The notes below the pieces were generated by a model. It was not told the origin of the DNA and did not search any database. It was given only the letters and a program-made list of their open reading frames with translations. Shown here one piece after another: positions 27,146 to 35,447 of a DNA stretch of 40,241 nt; the first letter of the stretch is position 1, and each line of letters starts with the position of its first letter. The stretch is from an uncultured Lachnospiraceae bacterium. GTDB taxonomy: Bacteria > Bacillota > Clostridia > Lachnospirales > Lachnospiraceae. The stretch spans positions 1 through 40,241 of the forward strand of contig CALWLN010000214.1 in assembly GCA_944381535.1 (NCBI GenBank), written 5' to 3'. The translations under genes and the position numbers were made by a program.

Positions 27146-27215
27146 TGGCGGTTTTGTTGTATACCTTGCAAAACTTGCGGTTTTGATGTACAATGCTTAA
27201 GTATAGGCGGTTTCT
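27146..27215. promoter_or_regulatory. Three GCGGTTT direct repeats, likely AraC-type operator
   Basis: GCGGTTTTGTTGTA begins at 27148, GCGGTTTTGATGTA at 27177 and GCGGTTTCTAA at 27207, that is at 29- and 30-bp steps (three helical turns). They lie between uxuA and the divergent AraC-type gene, just upstream of the weak uxuA promoter. This is the layout used by AraC activators that bind tandem half-sites on one DNA face. Confidence 0.6.
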
Positions 27216-27287
27216 AAAATAATTTCTGCCTGGCGAGATGTTATCGAACCTAAGCGGAACGAATACCAAAAGAGACGGGAGGCAACC

Positions 27288-28160
27288 ATGAAGAAAAAGC
27301 TGCAGACCCCTTTCAGCACAAGACAATACATGCTCTCTGAGGATTTTGAACTGTATTACTACAGCGATTCTTCCTTAAAAAGAGTGGCCAGCCACGCCCA
27401 TGATTATTATGAATTTTATTTCTTTCTGGAGGGAAATGTCAGTATGCAGATTCAGGAGCGCTCCTATCCCCTTTCCTATGGCGATGTGATTCTGATTCCG
27501 CCGGGTATCCCCCACAAGCTGATCATCCACGATTCCGCCCTGCCTTACCGGCGTTTCGTCTTTTGGATCAGCCAGGAATTTTGCCGACATCTTCTCACTG
27601 TTTCCGCTGATTACGGTTACCTGATACAGTTCGTGCGGGAGCGGCAGGATTACATTTTTCATAACGACCGGATTACCTTCAATTCCATTCAGTCAAAGCT
27701 GCTGCGGCTGTTGGAGGAAATGCAGGGCGAACGGTTCTGTCAGAGCGCTCAGATTTCTCTGTGTGTCAACGATCTGCTTCTGCACTTAACCAGGCTGGTC
27801 TATGAGCGGAATCATCCGCGCCAGCAGTCGGAGACGGCCTCCCTGTGTGAGAACCTCTGCGCCTTCATCGAGGAACACATCGAAGAAAATCTGTCACTGG
27901 AGCGGCTTTCCGGGGAATTTTTTGTGAGCAAATACCACATCGCCCATGTTTTCAAGGAAAATCTGGGGCTGTCCGTCCATCAGTACATCATGAAAAAACG
28001 CCTGACGCTCTGCCGCCAGGCGATACTGTCCGATATGAGCATTACGGAGGCCTATCAGACCTTCGGATTCGGAGACTACTCCAGCTTCTTCCGGGCATTC
28101 AAGCGGGAGTACGGCATTTCTCCGAAGGAGTTTCGGGATATGAAATATATTGAAGGGTAG
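27288..28160 (+). CDS. AraC-family regulator of the uxu operon
   Basis: 290 residues. N-terminal cupin sensor (SHAHDYYEFYFFLEGNVSM, YGDVILIPPGIPHKL) and C-terminal double helix-turn-helix (LERLSGEFFVSKYHIAHVF and TFGFGDYSSFFRAFKREYG). GGGAGG precedes the ATG at 27288. Divergent from uxuA with about 210 bp between them and three 30-bp-spaced repeats in the gap, so it is very likely the local activator responding to a hexuronate or an intermediate. Its stop is 2 bp from the converging flavodoxin gene. Confidence 0.9.
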   Translation: MKKKLQTPFSTRQYMLSEDFELYYYSDSSLKRVASHAHDYYEFYFFLEGNVSMQIQERSYPLSYGDVILIPPGIPHKLIIHDSALPYRRFVFWISQEFCRHLLTVSADYGYLIQFVRERQDYIFHNDRITFNSIQSKLLRLLEEMQGERFCQSAQISLCVNDLLLHLTRLVYERNHPRQQSETASLCENLCAFIEEHIEENLSLERLSGEFFVSKYHIAHVFKENLGLSVHQYIMKKRLTLCRQAILSDMSITEAYQTFGFGDYSSFFRAFKREYGISPKEFRDMKYIEG

Positions 28161-28162
28161 CC

Positions 28163-28693
28163 TCATTTCGTCAAATAATCAACCAAAGGCGCAATATATT
28201 TTTTGTCCGAAATATCATAGGAAGCGGCAATGGCCTGCTCAAATTCTTTTTCGTATGGATTTTTATCCTTTTTCTTTTTCATGAAAAATGCAAAGGCCTT
28301 CATCATCCATTTGTCCGGCGGACACATTTTCTCGTAGCACAAACCGCCCTGCATATAAAAATGCGGGATTTTGGATAATTCATCGACGGTGAGGTTTTGG
28401 CCCCAGAAATCCCGGACCATGTCCTCCGCAACGTTGGGGGTTGCGCCCGTTACGAACAGGACGATTTTGCCCGCCCCACTCTTTTGGAACAGTTCCCTGG
28501 CCTTCTTATATCCGTCGATCATGCCTGCGTGCGCCCGGCTTCCGAAAACCACAATCTCATATCCGGACAACATTTCGGCCGTTACCGTCCTGTAATCGGC
28601 AAGGGTACACTGTAGTTCTTCGGCAATCCACTCCGCATATTTTTTCGTAAACCCCGTGCTGCTTTTATAGACGACGATCATCTTATTTTCCAT
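28163..28693 (-). CDS. Flavodoxin-domain protein
   Basis: 176 residues. The N-terminal MIVVYKSSTGFTKKYAEWIAEEL is an FMN phosphate-binding loop (S-S-T-G-F-T) and VVFGSRAHAGMIDGY the second FMN loop, as in HemG-like flavodoxins. Residues 145-150 are lysine-rich. It could reduce protoporphyrinogen, quinones or nitro compounds; undetermined. I take the ATG at 28693, with GGGAGG 9 nt upstream, overlapping the tetR stop by 11 nt; a second ATG four codons in is possible. It is coupled to tetR and so is probably controlled by it. Confidence 0.82.
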   Translation of the reverse strand: MENKMIVVYKSSTGFTKKYAEWIAEELQCTLADYRTVTAEMLSGYEIVVFGSRAHAGMIDGYKKARELFQKSGAGKIVLFVTGATPNVAEDMVRDFWGQNLTVDELSKIPHFYMQGGLCYEKMCPPDKWMMKAFAFFMKKKKDKNPYEKEFEQAIAASYDISDKKYIAPLVDYLTK

Positions 28694-29267
28694 TCTGCTT
28701 TTCCTCCCTGCTCTCCATGACATACTTTAAAAAGGCTTCATAGGCAAATTCCTGCTGCGCGAATATCTCATCGGTGGAAATCCCCGGTGTGGTGACAGCA
28801 AAAATGGTTCCGATCCCGATGGTGTAAATCAGCATATTCAGGTGCAGCCGCTTTGCCTGGGATACGCTGATATGAAGTTCCTTTGCGATAAAACCGGCCA
28901 CCTGGGGATTGGTTTCCGTCCGGTATAAATCCTCCAGGGAAGAAATCCCCTCTCTCTGATGCAGGATGAACATTTTGAAAATATGGGGCTCTTCCTTTGC
29001 GATCTGAATATAAGCCTGCCCGGTACTGCGAAATAAGTCATTTGGAACAATGCGTGCTGCCGCATACTCCCTGACAAAACTTGTGACCCGCTCCATAACA
29101 TCCCGCCGCAGACCCTCCATATTTTTACAGTAGCTGTAGATAGGCTGTACGGAACAGCCAAGTTTTTCGGCGATGTTCTTCACCAGGACCTGCTCCATCC
29201 CACCCTGTCTGGCCAGTTCAAAGGCGGCGTTTACTACCATTTCCTTTGTGATTTTCTGCTTTGGCAT
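28683..29267 (-). CDS. TetR-family repressor
   Basis: 194 residues. The N-terminal helix-turn-helix reads ITKEMVVNAAFELARQGG and VKNIAEKLGCSVQPIYSYCKN, with the rest an alpha-helical ligand domain (TetR_C-like). AAAGGAG precedes the ATG at 29267. A 39-bp perfect palindrome overlapping its own -10 box points to autorepression, and the same operator may reach the flavodoxin gene downstream on this strand and perhaps the divergent one at 29606. The ligand is unknown. Confidence 0.88.
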   Translation of the reverse strand: MPKQKITKEMVVNAAFELARQGGMEQVLVKNIAEKLGCSVQPIYSYCKNMEGLRRDVMERVTSFVREYAAARIVPNDLFRSTGQAYIQIAKEEPHIFKMFILHQREGISSLEDLYRTETNPQVAGFIAKELHISVSQAKRLHLNMLIYTIGIGTIFAVTTPGISTDEIFAQQEFAYEAFLKYVMESREEKQNGK

Positions 29268-29281
29268 GGTTTCTCCTTTAC

Positions 29282-29320
29282 ATAATCTAGTTATATAAAT
29301 CATTTATATAACTAGATTAT
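29282..29320. promoter_or_regulatory. 39-bp perfect palindrome, probable TetR operator
   Basis: 19-bp arms (29282-29300 and 29302-29320) around one central base. It covers the -10 region and transcription start of the tetR promoter and ends 15 bp before the tetR start codon. The length suits two overlapping TetR dimers. Confidence 0.82.
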
Positions 29321-29344
29321 ATCACAGGTTCTGTGGGAGGTCAA
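29316..29344 (-). promoter_or_regulatory. SigmaA promoter of tetR
   Basis: Minus-strand TTGACC (29339-29344), 17-bp spacer, TATAAT (29316-29321). The -10 lies within the 39-bp palindrome. Confidence 0.8.
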
Positions 29345-29482
29345 GATAGGGATTAGAACCTTTCTATACTATATGCTGAATGCAAAAGATTTGCACACTT
29401 CTGCTGTGCGAAGTGTATTACTAATCACGGAGCGTTCAATAACTGCGGAAGATTACCGGGCAGATTGTAAACAGGCAGCGTA
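29345..29482. other. Non-coding gap between tetR and the second flavodoxin
   Basis: Part of a 338-bp stretch without a gene. Apart from the tetR operator and the two promoters I see only an inverted repeat ACACTTC-8 nt-GAAGTGT (29395-29416). No convincing reading frame or RNA is visible. Confidence 0.4.
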
Positions 29483-29511
29483 TTGAAGAATCATTTTGCC
29501 TGTGCTATACT
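29483..29511 (+). promoter_or_regulatory. SigmaA promoter of the second flavodoxin gene
   Basis: TTGAAG (29483-29488), 17-bp spacer, TATACT (29506-29511), about 95 bp before the start codon. Confidence 0.65.
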
Positions 29512-29605
29512 ACTTTTGAACTCGAAAAGATACGATCCTCTCCTGGAAAAAGCACTATTCTTTCCACAAGAGGGGAACCTCACACACGATAAGGAGGAAA
29601 AGAAC

Positions 29606-30079
29606 ATGTCAAAGAAACTGGTTGCATATTTTTCAGCAAGCGGCGTTACCAGAAACGCGGCCCAGGCCCTTGCAAAGGCTGCCGGAGCGGATTTGTTTGA
29701 AATTAAGCCTCTCGTTCCATATAGCCGCACGGACCTGGACTGGACCAACAAAGAGAGCCGGAGTTCTGTGGAGATGAACAATCCCGATTCCCGACCCGAA
29801 ATTGCGGAAAAACTCACAAATATGGAGGAATATGACACTGTTTTTATCGGCTTTCCGATCTGGTGGTATGTTGCACCCACCATTATCAATACCTTCCTGG
29901 AAAGCTATAATTTCTCCGGCAAGACCATCATTCCTTTTGCCACCTCGGGCGGCAGCGGATTAGGCAAAACAGTGGAACGCTTAAAACCTCTCTGCTCCCC
30001 GACTGCTACATGGCTGGATGGGAAAACGCTGAACCGAACATCGGAACAGGACTTGAAGGACTGGGTGGAAAGTCTGTAA
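29606..30079 (+). CDS. Flavodoxin
   Basis: 157 residues. KKLVAYFSASGVTRNAAQALA is the FMN phosphate loop (S-A-S-G-V-T), VFIGFPIWWYVAPTIINTFLE the aromatic FMN-ring loop, and FATSGGSGLGKT the third loop. Typical of the 'flavodoxin_4' group used as low-potential electron carriers or quinone reductases. AAGGAGG is 9 nt ahead of the ATG at 29606; upstream in-frame codons back to 29483 include the promoter and are not translated. Divergent from tetR, so co-regulation is possible. A hairpin terminator follows. Confidence 0.9.
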   Translation: MSKKLVAYFSASGVTRNAAQALAKAAGADLFEIKPLVPYSRTDLDWTNKESRSSVEMNNPDSRPEIAEKLTNMEEYDTVFIGFPIWWYVAPTIINTFLESYNFSGKTIIPFATSGGSGLGKTVERLKPLCSPTATWLDGKTLNRTSEQDLKDWVESL

Positions 30080-30122
30080 GAACGACTGTGAAACATGCGC
30101 CGGCGGATACATCACTAAAAAG

Positions 30123-30142
30123 GAGGCGGAAATATCCGCCTC
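30123..30142 (+). terminator. Terminator after the flavodoxin gene
   Basis: GAGGCGGA-AATA-TCCGCCTC, a perfect 8-bp stem with a 4-nt loop, followed by TGCTTGTCTT. About 44 bp after the stop. Confidence 0.7.
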
Positions 30143-30222
30143 TGCTTGTCTTAACTCAAAGGGACAGCTGCATCCTTTCTGACGTTCATGGTGATGAATA
30201 CCGTCATACATAGCTTTAGATA

Positions 30223-30957
30223 TTATGCAGTAATACATAATTCTGAAAAATCTTCATAAAATCTGCCAAAACTGATGGAACATTTTTCTCTTAGCGTATC
30301 AATCCGGGTTTCGTCTGCTATTTCCACGAAAGTATCCCGATTCGATTCCCTGTGAAATTGATTTAACACCCGTCTCATGTAATTCTTAGGATAATCGCTG
30401 GAGGAATCATTTTTCTCTCCCCAAATCAATTCCGGCTTGGATGGCAATTTCTCTTTTATGGGTTCTTCGCCAAAACAGTTTTTATATGCCTCTTTATCTG
30501 ATAATAACCAGCATTCTATCATTTTCAGCGAAATCATGGGGACGCCACGCCAATTCTGAACACTCGTGCTCTGCAGCCCTTGTATGACATCCTCATATAT
30601 CTGCTCAAAATATTTTTTGCAATCTGATTCCCTTGTATTCTTTCCTGATACAATCCTATCAGTGTCACAGTAAAATACACCGCTTTTATATCCATGTTCC
30701 AATGCATATATAGAAAATCGCAATGCCGGAATCCCCTTTCCGTTAATGCCTCTCATATGCCTTGCACCAAGCTGCACACGCTTTTCTCCCTCTATCGCTT
30801 TCTTTTCCACAAACCCAATTTCCAACTCAACTTGAAACGCTTCCGCACTTTTTCTAATCAGCGAAATAATGGGACCAGGACACCATACTCCCGAATCTGA
30901 AACCCAGCCATAATCAGTGGGCCCTTCCCCATACACCAGCAATTTCATTTTTTTCAT
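30223..30957 (-). CDS. DUF4276-family (TOPRIM-like) partner of the AAA ATPase
   Basis: 244 residues. MKLLVYGEGPTDYG (Glu11) resembles TOPRIM motif 1 and VFYCDTDR (Asp98, Asp100) the DxD motif 2; MIECWLLSD (148-154) is the hallmark 'E-x-W-L-L-x-D' of DUF4276. Such proteins are predicted metal-dependent nucleases encoded beside AAA_15/AAA_21 ATPases. The start overlaps the ATPase stop as TGATG, so the two are made together. The role as effector nuclease of a defence pair is inference. A second ATG four codons in is a possible start. Confidence 0.75.
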   Translation of the reverse strand: MKKMKLLVYGEGPTDYGWVSDSGVWCPGPIISLIRKSAEAFQVELEIGFVEKKAIEGEKRVQLGARHMRGINGKGIPALRFSIYALEHGYKSGVFYCDTDRIVSGKNTRESDCKKYFEQIYEDVIQGLQSTSVQNWRGVPMISLKMIECWLLSDKEAYKNCFGEEPIKEKLPSKPELIWGEKNDSSSDYPKNYMRRVLNQFHRESNRDTFVEIADETRIDTLREKCSISFGRFYEDFSELCITA

Positions 30958-32147
30958 CAGGCATCCCTCTCCATCATCAGCGCTTTTATAATATCGTTAT
31001 TGCTCATATTCATAAAAAGCTCTCCCGGATATAAGTACTGCATTTTATCGTTTAACTCCCGATTCTTTGTCAATGAACTGCTTCTGCAATTTCCTGTCTC
31101 TCCATCACGATACATATACCGGATATTTTCCTTGTCAACATAATCCAGAAAAATAGGGCTATGAGTGGTCACAATCAACTGGTTCTTCTTTTCTTCACAA
31201 TTTTTTTCCAGAATCCTTATTATTTTCTCTGCATAATCCAAATTAATTCCATTTTCAATTTCGTCAAGAAGCATAACGCCATTCTTATCAATCTCACAAA
31301 TAGCCAGGAAAGCCAGCAGGCGAAGTATACCGTCGCTCATATTTTTGGACTCTATTATCAAGGTTTTATTTTTATAAGTTTCTTCTGCAACCAGGTGTGT
31401 CCACCCCGGTTTTCCCTTCGTTTGCGCCTCTACCCCTGCAATTTTACCATCCAGCACCTGATTTATTTTTTCCGCAAACCGCTTTTTCTGCTCCGAATTC
31501 ATGGATTTCACAAAGGACGGCAGCTTTTCTCCCGCATTTCCGATGGTATCCACATCTCCGCGACTGGATAAGCGCATTTTCTCAGGGGAAAGCAGTTCAA
31601 AGGAATCGGAATTCATCCAAAAGTCTTTCAGAGACTGCAGCACCGGAAATTCACCGAAATTCATTATTTTCAACACAGAAGAATCCGACTGCAATCTAGG
31701 AATTATCACTTGCTGCTTTCCTTCTCCATTTTGAATGAAACCACCCTTTTCTTTTGAATAGAAGAGCAGAATCTCTTTTTGATTTTCTCTCTGTTTCCAT
31801 ACTGTTTCCTGCTCCAATTCCATCATATTTTTCTGTGTATGCGCTAAAATCTGAATTCCCCAATGTACCGATTGCGGTCCTTCCTTTGACTCAAACTCCA
31901 AATCACATGAAATGATAATCCGTTGTAAATTACGCATTCGTGATTTCACATCCGAAACCTTCCAACCTCTTCTTTCCAGAATAACACCTGCATCTTCTCT
32001 TGCCAGACTTGCCATAAAATCGAGCACTTGCAAGACAGTGCTCTTTCCGGACATGTTATTCCCCACTATCACGGTGAACGGAGTAAAATCCATTTGAAAA
32101 TCATTTAATGCCTTAAAATTATCCACATATATACTTTTTATCACCAA
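30957..32147 (-). CDS. AAA_15/AAA_21-type (OLD/SMC-like) ATPase
   Basis: 396 residues. IKSIYVDNFKALNDF is the usual opening of this class; Walker A is GNNMSGKST (29-37), an ABC-type signature appears as NMSDGILRLLAFL, Walker B as GVMLLDEIENGI, and the switch histidine as TTHSPIFLDY. Relatives act with a nuclease in anti-phage systems (OLD/Gabija, PARIS, AbiL, retron and RloA-type pairs). The start is ambiguous: TTG at 32147 has the better spacing from AGGAG (7 nt), while GTG at 32144 gives the commoner MIKS opening. Followed without gap by the DUF4276 gene. Confidence 0.85.
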   Translation of the reverse strand: MVIKSIYVDNFKALNDFQMDFTPFTVIVGNNMSGKSTVLQVLDFMASLAREDAGVILERRGWKVSDVKSRMRNLQRIIISCDLEFESKEGPQSVHWGIQILAHTQKNMMELEQETVWKQRENQKEILLFYSKEKGGFIQNGEGKQQVIIPRLQSDSSVLKIMNFGEFPVLQSLKDFWMNSDSFELLSPEKMRLSSRGDVDTIGNAGEKLPSFVKSMNSEQKKRFAEKINQVLDGKIAGVEAQTKGKPGWTHLVAEETYKNKTLIIESKNMSDGILRLLAFLAICEIDKNGVMLLDEIENGINLDYAEKIIRILEKNCEEKKNQLIVTTHSPIFLDYVDKENIRYMYRDGETGNCRSSSLTKNRELNDKMQYLYPGELFMNMSNNDIIKALMMERDA

Positions 32148-32312
32148 ATGCCATCTCCTCTAATGCATATTCCAAATCACGCCGCAAATAAATCTATTCT
32201 GCCATCGACCACTCAATGAGTTGTAATTTATTATAACATAATCTTTTTCTATTGTGTAAAAATATTTCCTCTGGCATAATAATTTTTATAGTCGAAAAGC
32301 AGCGAAACAAAA

Positions 32313-32374
32313 GGAATGCTCCCTCTAAGTAGACAATTTTATATTTCCACTGTCTACCTAAGAGGGAGCATTCC
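32313..32374 (-). terminator. Strong hairpin terminator of the copper operon
   Basis: Arms of 23 and 24 nt (32313-32335, 32351-32374) pair with one bulge around a 15-nt loop. On the minus strand the stem is followed by TTTTGTTTC. It is 63 bp after the c-di-AMP receptor gene. The unusually long stem may also shield the ATPase promoter region from read-through. Confidence 0.78.
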
Positions 32375-32436
32375 ACACTCATCTGTCTTTTCGCTTATCT
32401 TTCAAACATATTCGGCAGCCTTCCCCGCCGCTTGGC

Positions 32437-32790
32437 CTAGTAGCTCACCATTCTGTCCAAATCCAGCACAAACACCTTGACCCCGCCAAATACGGTCTGT
32501 ACCGGAATGGAGGGAGAGGAAGCCATCATTCCCCCCGGAGGCAGCATGGCGCTCTGGTAAATGGTCTCCGTCCGCTGGCTGTACTCCTTCTGGAAAATAC
32601 TCAGAGCCTCACCCAGGCGCGCTTCCGGCAAACCAATCATAACGGTAACGCTCTTTTTCCGCAAAAATCCTCCAACGGAATTTAAGACGGTCACGGAAAA
32701 TCCATGCTTGTTCAGCTCTCCTACCACATTGTCATAATCCTCTCCGTGCAGAACGGCCAATATCAGTTTGTTAAATTTGCTTTCATCCAT
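32437..32790 (-). CDS. darA: Cyclic-di-AMP receptor (PII-like, DarA/PstA family)
   Basis: 117 residues. NKLILAVLHGEDYDNVVGELNKHGFSVT, VGGFLRKKSVTVMIGLPE and VKVFVLDLDRM match the COG3870/DUF970 family, PII-fold trimers that bind c-di-AMP through the loop after the first helix and the Gly-Gly-Phe segment. AGGAGGAG is 7 nt ahead of the ATG at 32790. It lies 51 bp after copA-copZ with no terminator between, so it is probably the last gene of the copper operon. The signalling target is not known. Confidence 0.85.
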   Translation of the reverse strand: MDESKFNKLILAVLHGEDYDNVVGELNKHGFSVTVLNSVGGFLRKKSVTVMIGLPEARLGEALSIFQKEYSQRTETIYQSAMLPPGGMMASSPSIPVQTVFGGVKVFVLDLDRMVSY

Positions 32791-32841
32791 TTTATTCTCC
32801 TCCTTCACTTGATGGGTAGTGTCAAATACCTGCTTTGTGCT

Positions 32842-33051
32842 TTACTGGATCCCGGTCACTTTATAGTCCAGATCCTCCACGGCTTTCTTAAGCGCCTCGT
32901 CAGAAACCTCCGCCGCTAAAGTCACCACCGCCGTTCCTTTCTCATGGCTGACCTGGGCCGTCGTCACTCCTTCCAGGGCCTCCAGTCCCTTCTTCACCGC
33001 CGCCTCGCAGTGTCCGCACATCATGCCTTCGATTTTCATTGTTTTTTCCAT
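32842..33051 (-). CDS. copZ: CopZ-like copper chaperone from an internal start (proposed)
   Basis: The last 69 residues of the CopA frame form a complete CopZ fold with GMMCGHC. GGAGG (33060-33064) stands 8 nt before the ATG at 33051, ideal spacing and as strong as any start in this window. So a free chaperone could be produced from the same message, comparable in outcome to the CopA(Z) product that E. coli makes by frameshifting. Direct evidence of translation is lacking. Confidence 0.5.
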   Translation of the reverse strand: MEKTMKIEGMMCGHCEAAVKKGLEALEGVTTAQVSHEKGTAVVTLAAEVSDEALKKAVEDLDYKVTGIQ

Positions 33052-35436
33052 TTTTGTTTCCTCCATTTTATTTAAATTTATTTTTTTCTCATCAAAGCTT
33101 ACTTTCTCCACATGGGAGCCGTGTTCTGTTCCATTGTGTCTCTTTTTTGCTTTTATCTTTTTGTCCCGCCGGGCGTCATGGATGCGGAACAGGTTCAGCC
33201 GCAGGGCGGTTGTCACCACGCAGAAACTGGAAAGGCTCATGGCCGCAGCGCCGAACATGGGATTTAACTCCCAGCCGAAAATGGGAATCCAGATGCCCGC
33301 CGCCAGGGGAATCCCGATCACGTTGTAGATAAAGGCCCAGAACAGATTCTCATGGATATTCCGCAATGTGGCACGGCTCAGCCGGATGGCCGCCGGAACA
33401 TCCGTAAGACGGCTCTTCATCAGCACCACATCCGCCGCGTCAATGGCGATATCCGTACCCGCCCCGATGGCGATTCCCATATCCGCCCGGGTCAATGCCG
33501 GCGCGTCGTTGATGCCGTCCCCTACCATGGCAACCTTGCCCTTTTCCTGAAGGGAACGGATCACGCTCTCCTTGCCGTCGGGAAGCACCCCGGCGATGAC
33601 CTCATCCACCCCCGCCTGGACTCCGATGGCACGGGCGGTGCGCTCATTGTCACCGGTGAGCATTACCACGTGAATACCCATATTCTTAAGCTCCGCAATG
33701 GCCTGTGGGCTTTCCTCCTTCATGGCGTCCGCCACGGCGATGATGCCCATAAGCTTCCCGTCCTTCGCGAAGAACAGGGGCGTTTTTCCCTCCCGGGCAA
33801 GCTGCTCCGCCCTTGTGGTCATTTCCTTACCCACCTCTGCCTGCCCGCTCATAAAGGTAAGATTTCCCCCGCTTAAGGCCGCGCCCTGCCACCGGCCGCT
33901 AAGGCCGTTGCCCGGCAGAGCCTGAAAGTCACTGACCTCCGGGGCCGTAATCTTCTGATCCCTGCCGTATTCCAATACCGCCCGTGCCAGGGGATGTTCA
34001 CTCTTTGCCTCCAGGACATAGGCCGCTGTCAGCAATTCCTCCCGGGAAACTCTCGCGGCAGGTATCAGATCGGTCACTTTGGGCTCCCCGCTGGTGATGG
34101 TTCCGGTCTTATCCAGGGCCACGATCTCCATCTTGCCGGTCTCCTCTAAGGAAACCGCCGTCTTAAACATAATGCCGTGCTTAGCGCCCATGCCGTTGCC
34201 CACCATGATGGCCACCGGCGTGGCCAGCCCCAGGGCACAGGGACAGCTGATCACCAGCACCGAGATTCCCCGGGCCAGAGCATAGCCGATCCCCTCTCCC
34301 GCCAGGAGCCACACGCCGATGGTGATCAGAGCGATGACGATCACCACCGGTACGAAAACCCCGGACACCTTATCCGCCACCTTGGCGATGGGGGCCTTGG
34401 TGGCCGCCGCGTCGCTGACCATCTTGATGATCTGGGACAGGGTGGTGTCCTCTCCCACCCGGGTGGCCTCACACCGGATAAATCCCGACTGGTTTACCGT
34501 AGCCGCCGACACCAGATCGCCTACACCCTTGTCCACCGGGATACTCTCTCCGGTCAGAGCCGCCTCGTTGACCGCGCTGTTTCCCTCAAGCACCCGGCCG
34601 TCCACGGGAATATTTTCCCCCGGCCGGACCACAAACACGTCTCCCTTTTGCACCTGCTCGATGGGGACCTCCGTCTCCACGCCGTCCTTGAGAATAACCG
34701 CAGTCTTGGGCGCCAGCTTCATCAGGCTTTTCAAGGCGTCGGTGGTCCTTCCCTTGGACCTGGCCTCCAGCATTTTTCCCACGGTAATCAGTGTGAGAAT
34801 CATGGCCGCCGACTCAAAGTAAAATTCATGCATGTAGTCCATGACACCGGCCATGTCGCCCTTCACCTGAGCGTCCGTCATGGCAAACAGGGCGTAGGTA
34901 CTGTATACAAAAGCCGCTCCTGCTCCCAGAGCCACCAGCGTATCCATATTGGGAGCTCCGTGGAACAGGCTCTTAAATCCGCTGATAAAAAATTTCTGAT
35001 TGATCACCATAATGGCTATGGTCAGCAGAAGCTGAATCAATCCCATGGCAACGTGGTTATCCGCAAGCGCCCCCGGCACCGGCCAGTTCCACATCATATG
35101 TCCCATGGACAGATACATCAGCACCACCAGAAATCCAACCGAGTACCACAGTCTTTTTTTCAAAAGCGGAGTTTCCTTATCCTTCAGGGCCTCCTCTGCC
35201 TCTGACAGTCCCACAGAAGCTTTGCCCGCCGCTGCTCTTTCCTTTTTGGAGGCGCCATATCCGGCTTCCTCCACTGCCCGGATAATGTCCTGGGCCGACG
35301 CGGTTCCCTCCACGCCCATGGAGTTGGTCAGGAGGCTCACCGAGCAGGAATCCACCCCCGGCACCTTGGACACCGCCTTCTCCACCCGGGCACTACAGGC
35401 TGCGCAGCTCATACCCGTCACGTTATATTGTTCCAT
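32842..35436 (-). CDS. copA: Copper-exporting P1B ATPase fused to a CopZ domain
   Basis: 864-residue Cu(I) exporter of the cytoplasmic membrane. N-terminal heavy-metal domain with Cys11 and Cys14 ([11 protein letters not shown]), eight expected membrane helices, Cys398-Pro-Cys400 in the metal channel, phosphorylated Asp442 in DKTGT, the SEHPLARAV motif and [10 protein letters not shown]. After the last helix comes a charged linker, then a second heavy-metal domain (from about 796, Cys807/Cys810 in [10 protein letters not shown]), which resembles a whole CopZ chaperone. An internal ribosome site could make that domain separately. ATG at 35436 with GAGGTGATC; csoR ends 11 bp upstream. Confidence 0.95.
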   Translation of the reverse strand: MEQYNVTGMSCAACSARVEKAVSKVPGVDSCSVSLLTNSMGVEGTASAQDIIRAVEEAGYGASKKERAAAGKASVGLSEAEEALKDKETPLLKKRLWYSVGFLVVLMYLSMGHMMWNWPVPGALADNHVAMGLIQLLLTIAIMVINQKFFISGFKSLFHGAPNMDTLVALGAGAAFVYSTYALFAMTDAQVKGDMAGVMDYMHEFYFESAAMILTLITVGKMLEARSKGRTTDALKSLMKLAPKTAVILKDGVETEVPIEQVQKGDVFVVRPGENIPVDGRVLEGNSAVNEAALTGESIPVDKGVGDLVSAATVNQSGFIRCEATRVGEDTTLSQIIKMVSDAAATKAPIAKVADKVSGVFVPVVIVIALITIGVWLLAGEGIGYALARGISVLVISCPCALGLATPVAIMVGNGMGAKHGIMFKTAVSLEETGKMEIVALDKTGTITSGEPKVTDLIPAARVSREELLTAAYVLEAKSEHPLARAVLEYGRDQKITAPEVSDFQALPGNGLSGRWQGAALSGGNLTFMSGQAEVGKEMTTRAEQLAREGKTPLFFAKDGKLMGIIAVADAMKEESPQAIAELKNMGIHVVMLTGDNERTARAIGVQAGVDEVIAGVLPDGKESVIRSLQEKGKVAMVGDGINDAPALTRADMGIAIGAGTDIAIDAADVVLMKSRLTDVPAAIRLSRATLRNIHENLFWAFIYNVIGIPLAAGIWIPIFGWELNPMFGAAAMSLSSFCVVTTALRLNLFRIHDARRDKKIKAKKRHNGTEHGSHVEKVSFDEKKINLNKMEETKMEKTMKIEGMMCGHCEAAVKKGLEALEGVTTAQVSHEKGTAVVTLAAEVSDEALKKAVEDLDYKVTGIQ

Positions 35437-35447
35437 CAAGATCACCT

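Noticed and set aside
34177-35205. A 342-codon plus-strand frame opposite copA
   Set aside because: His/Gly-rich antisense translation of the ATPase, no family resemblance.
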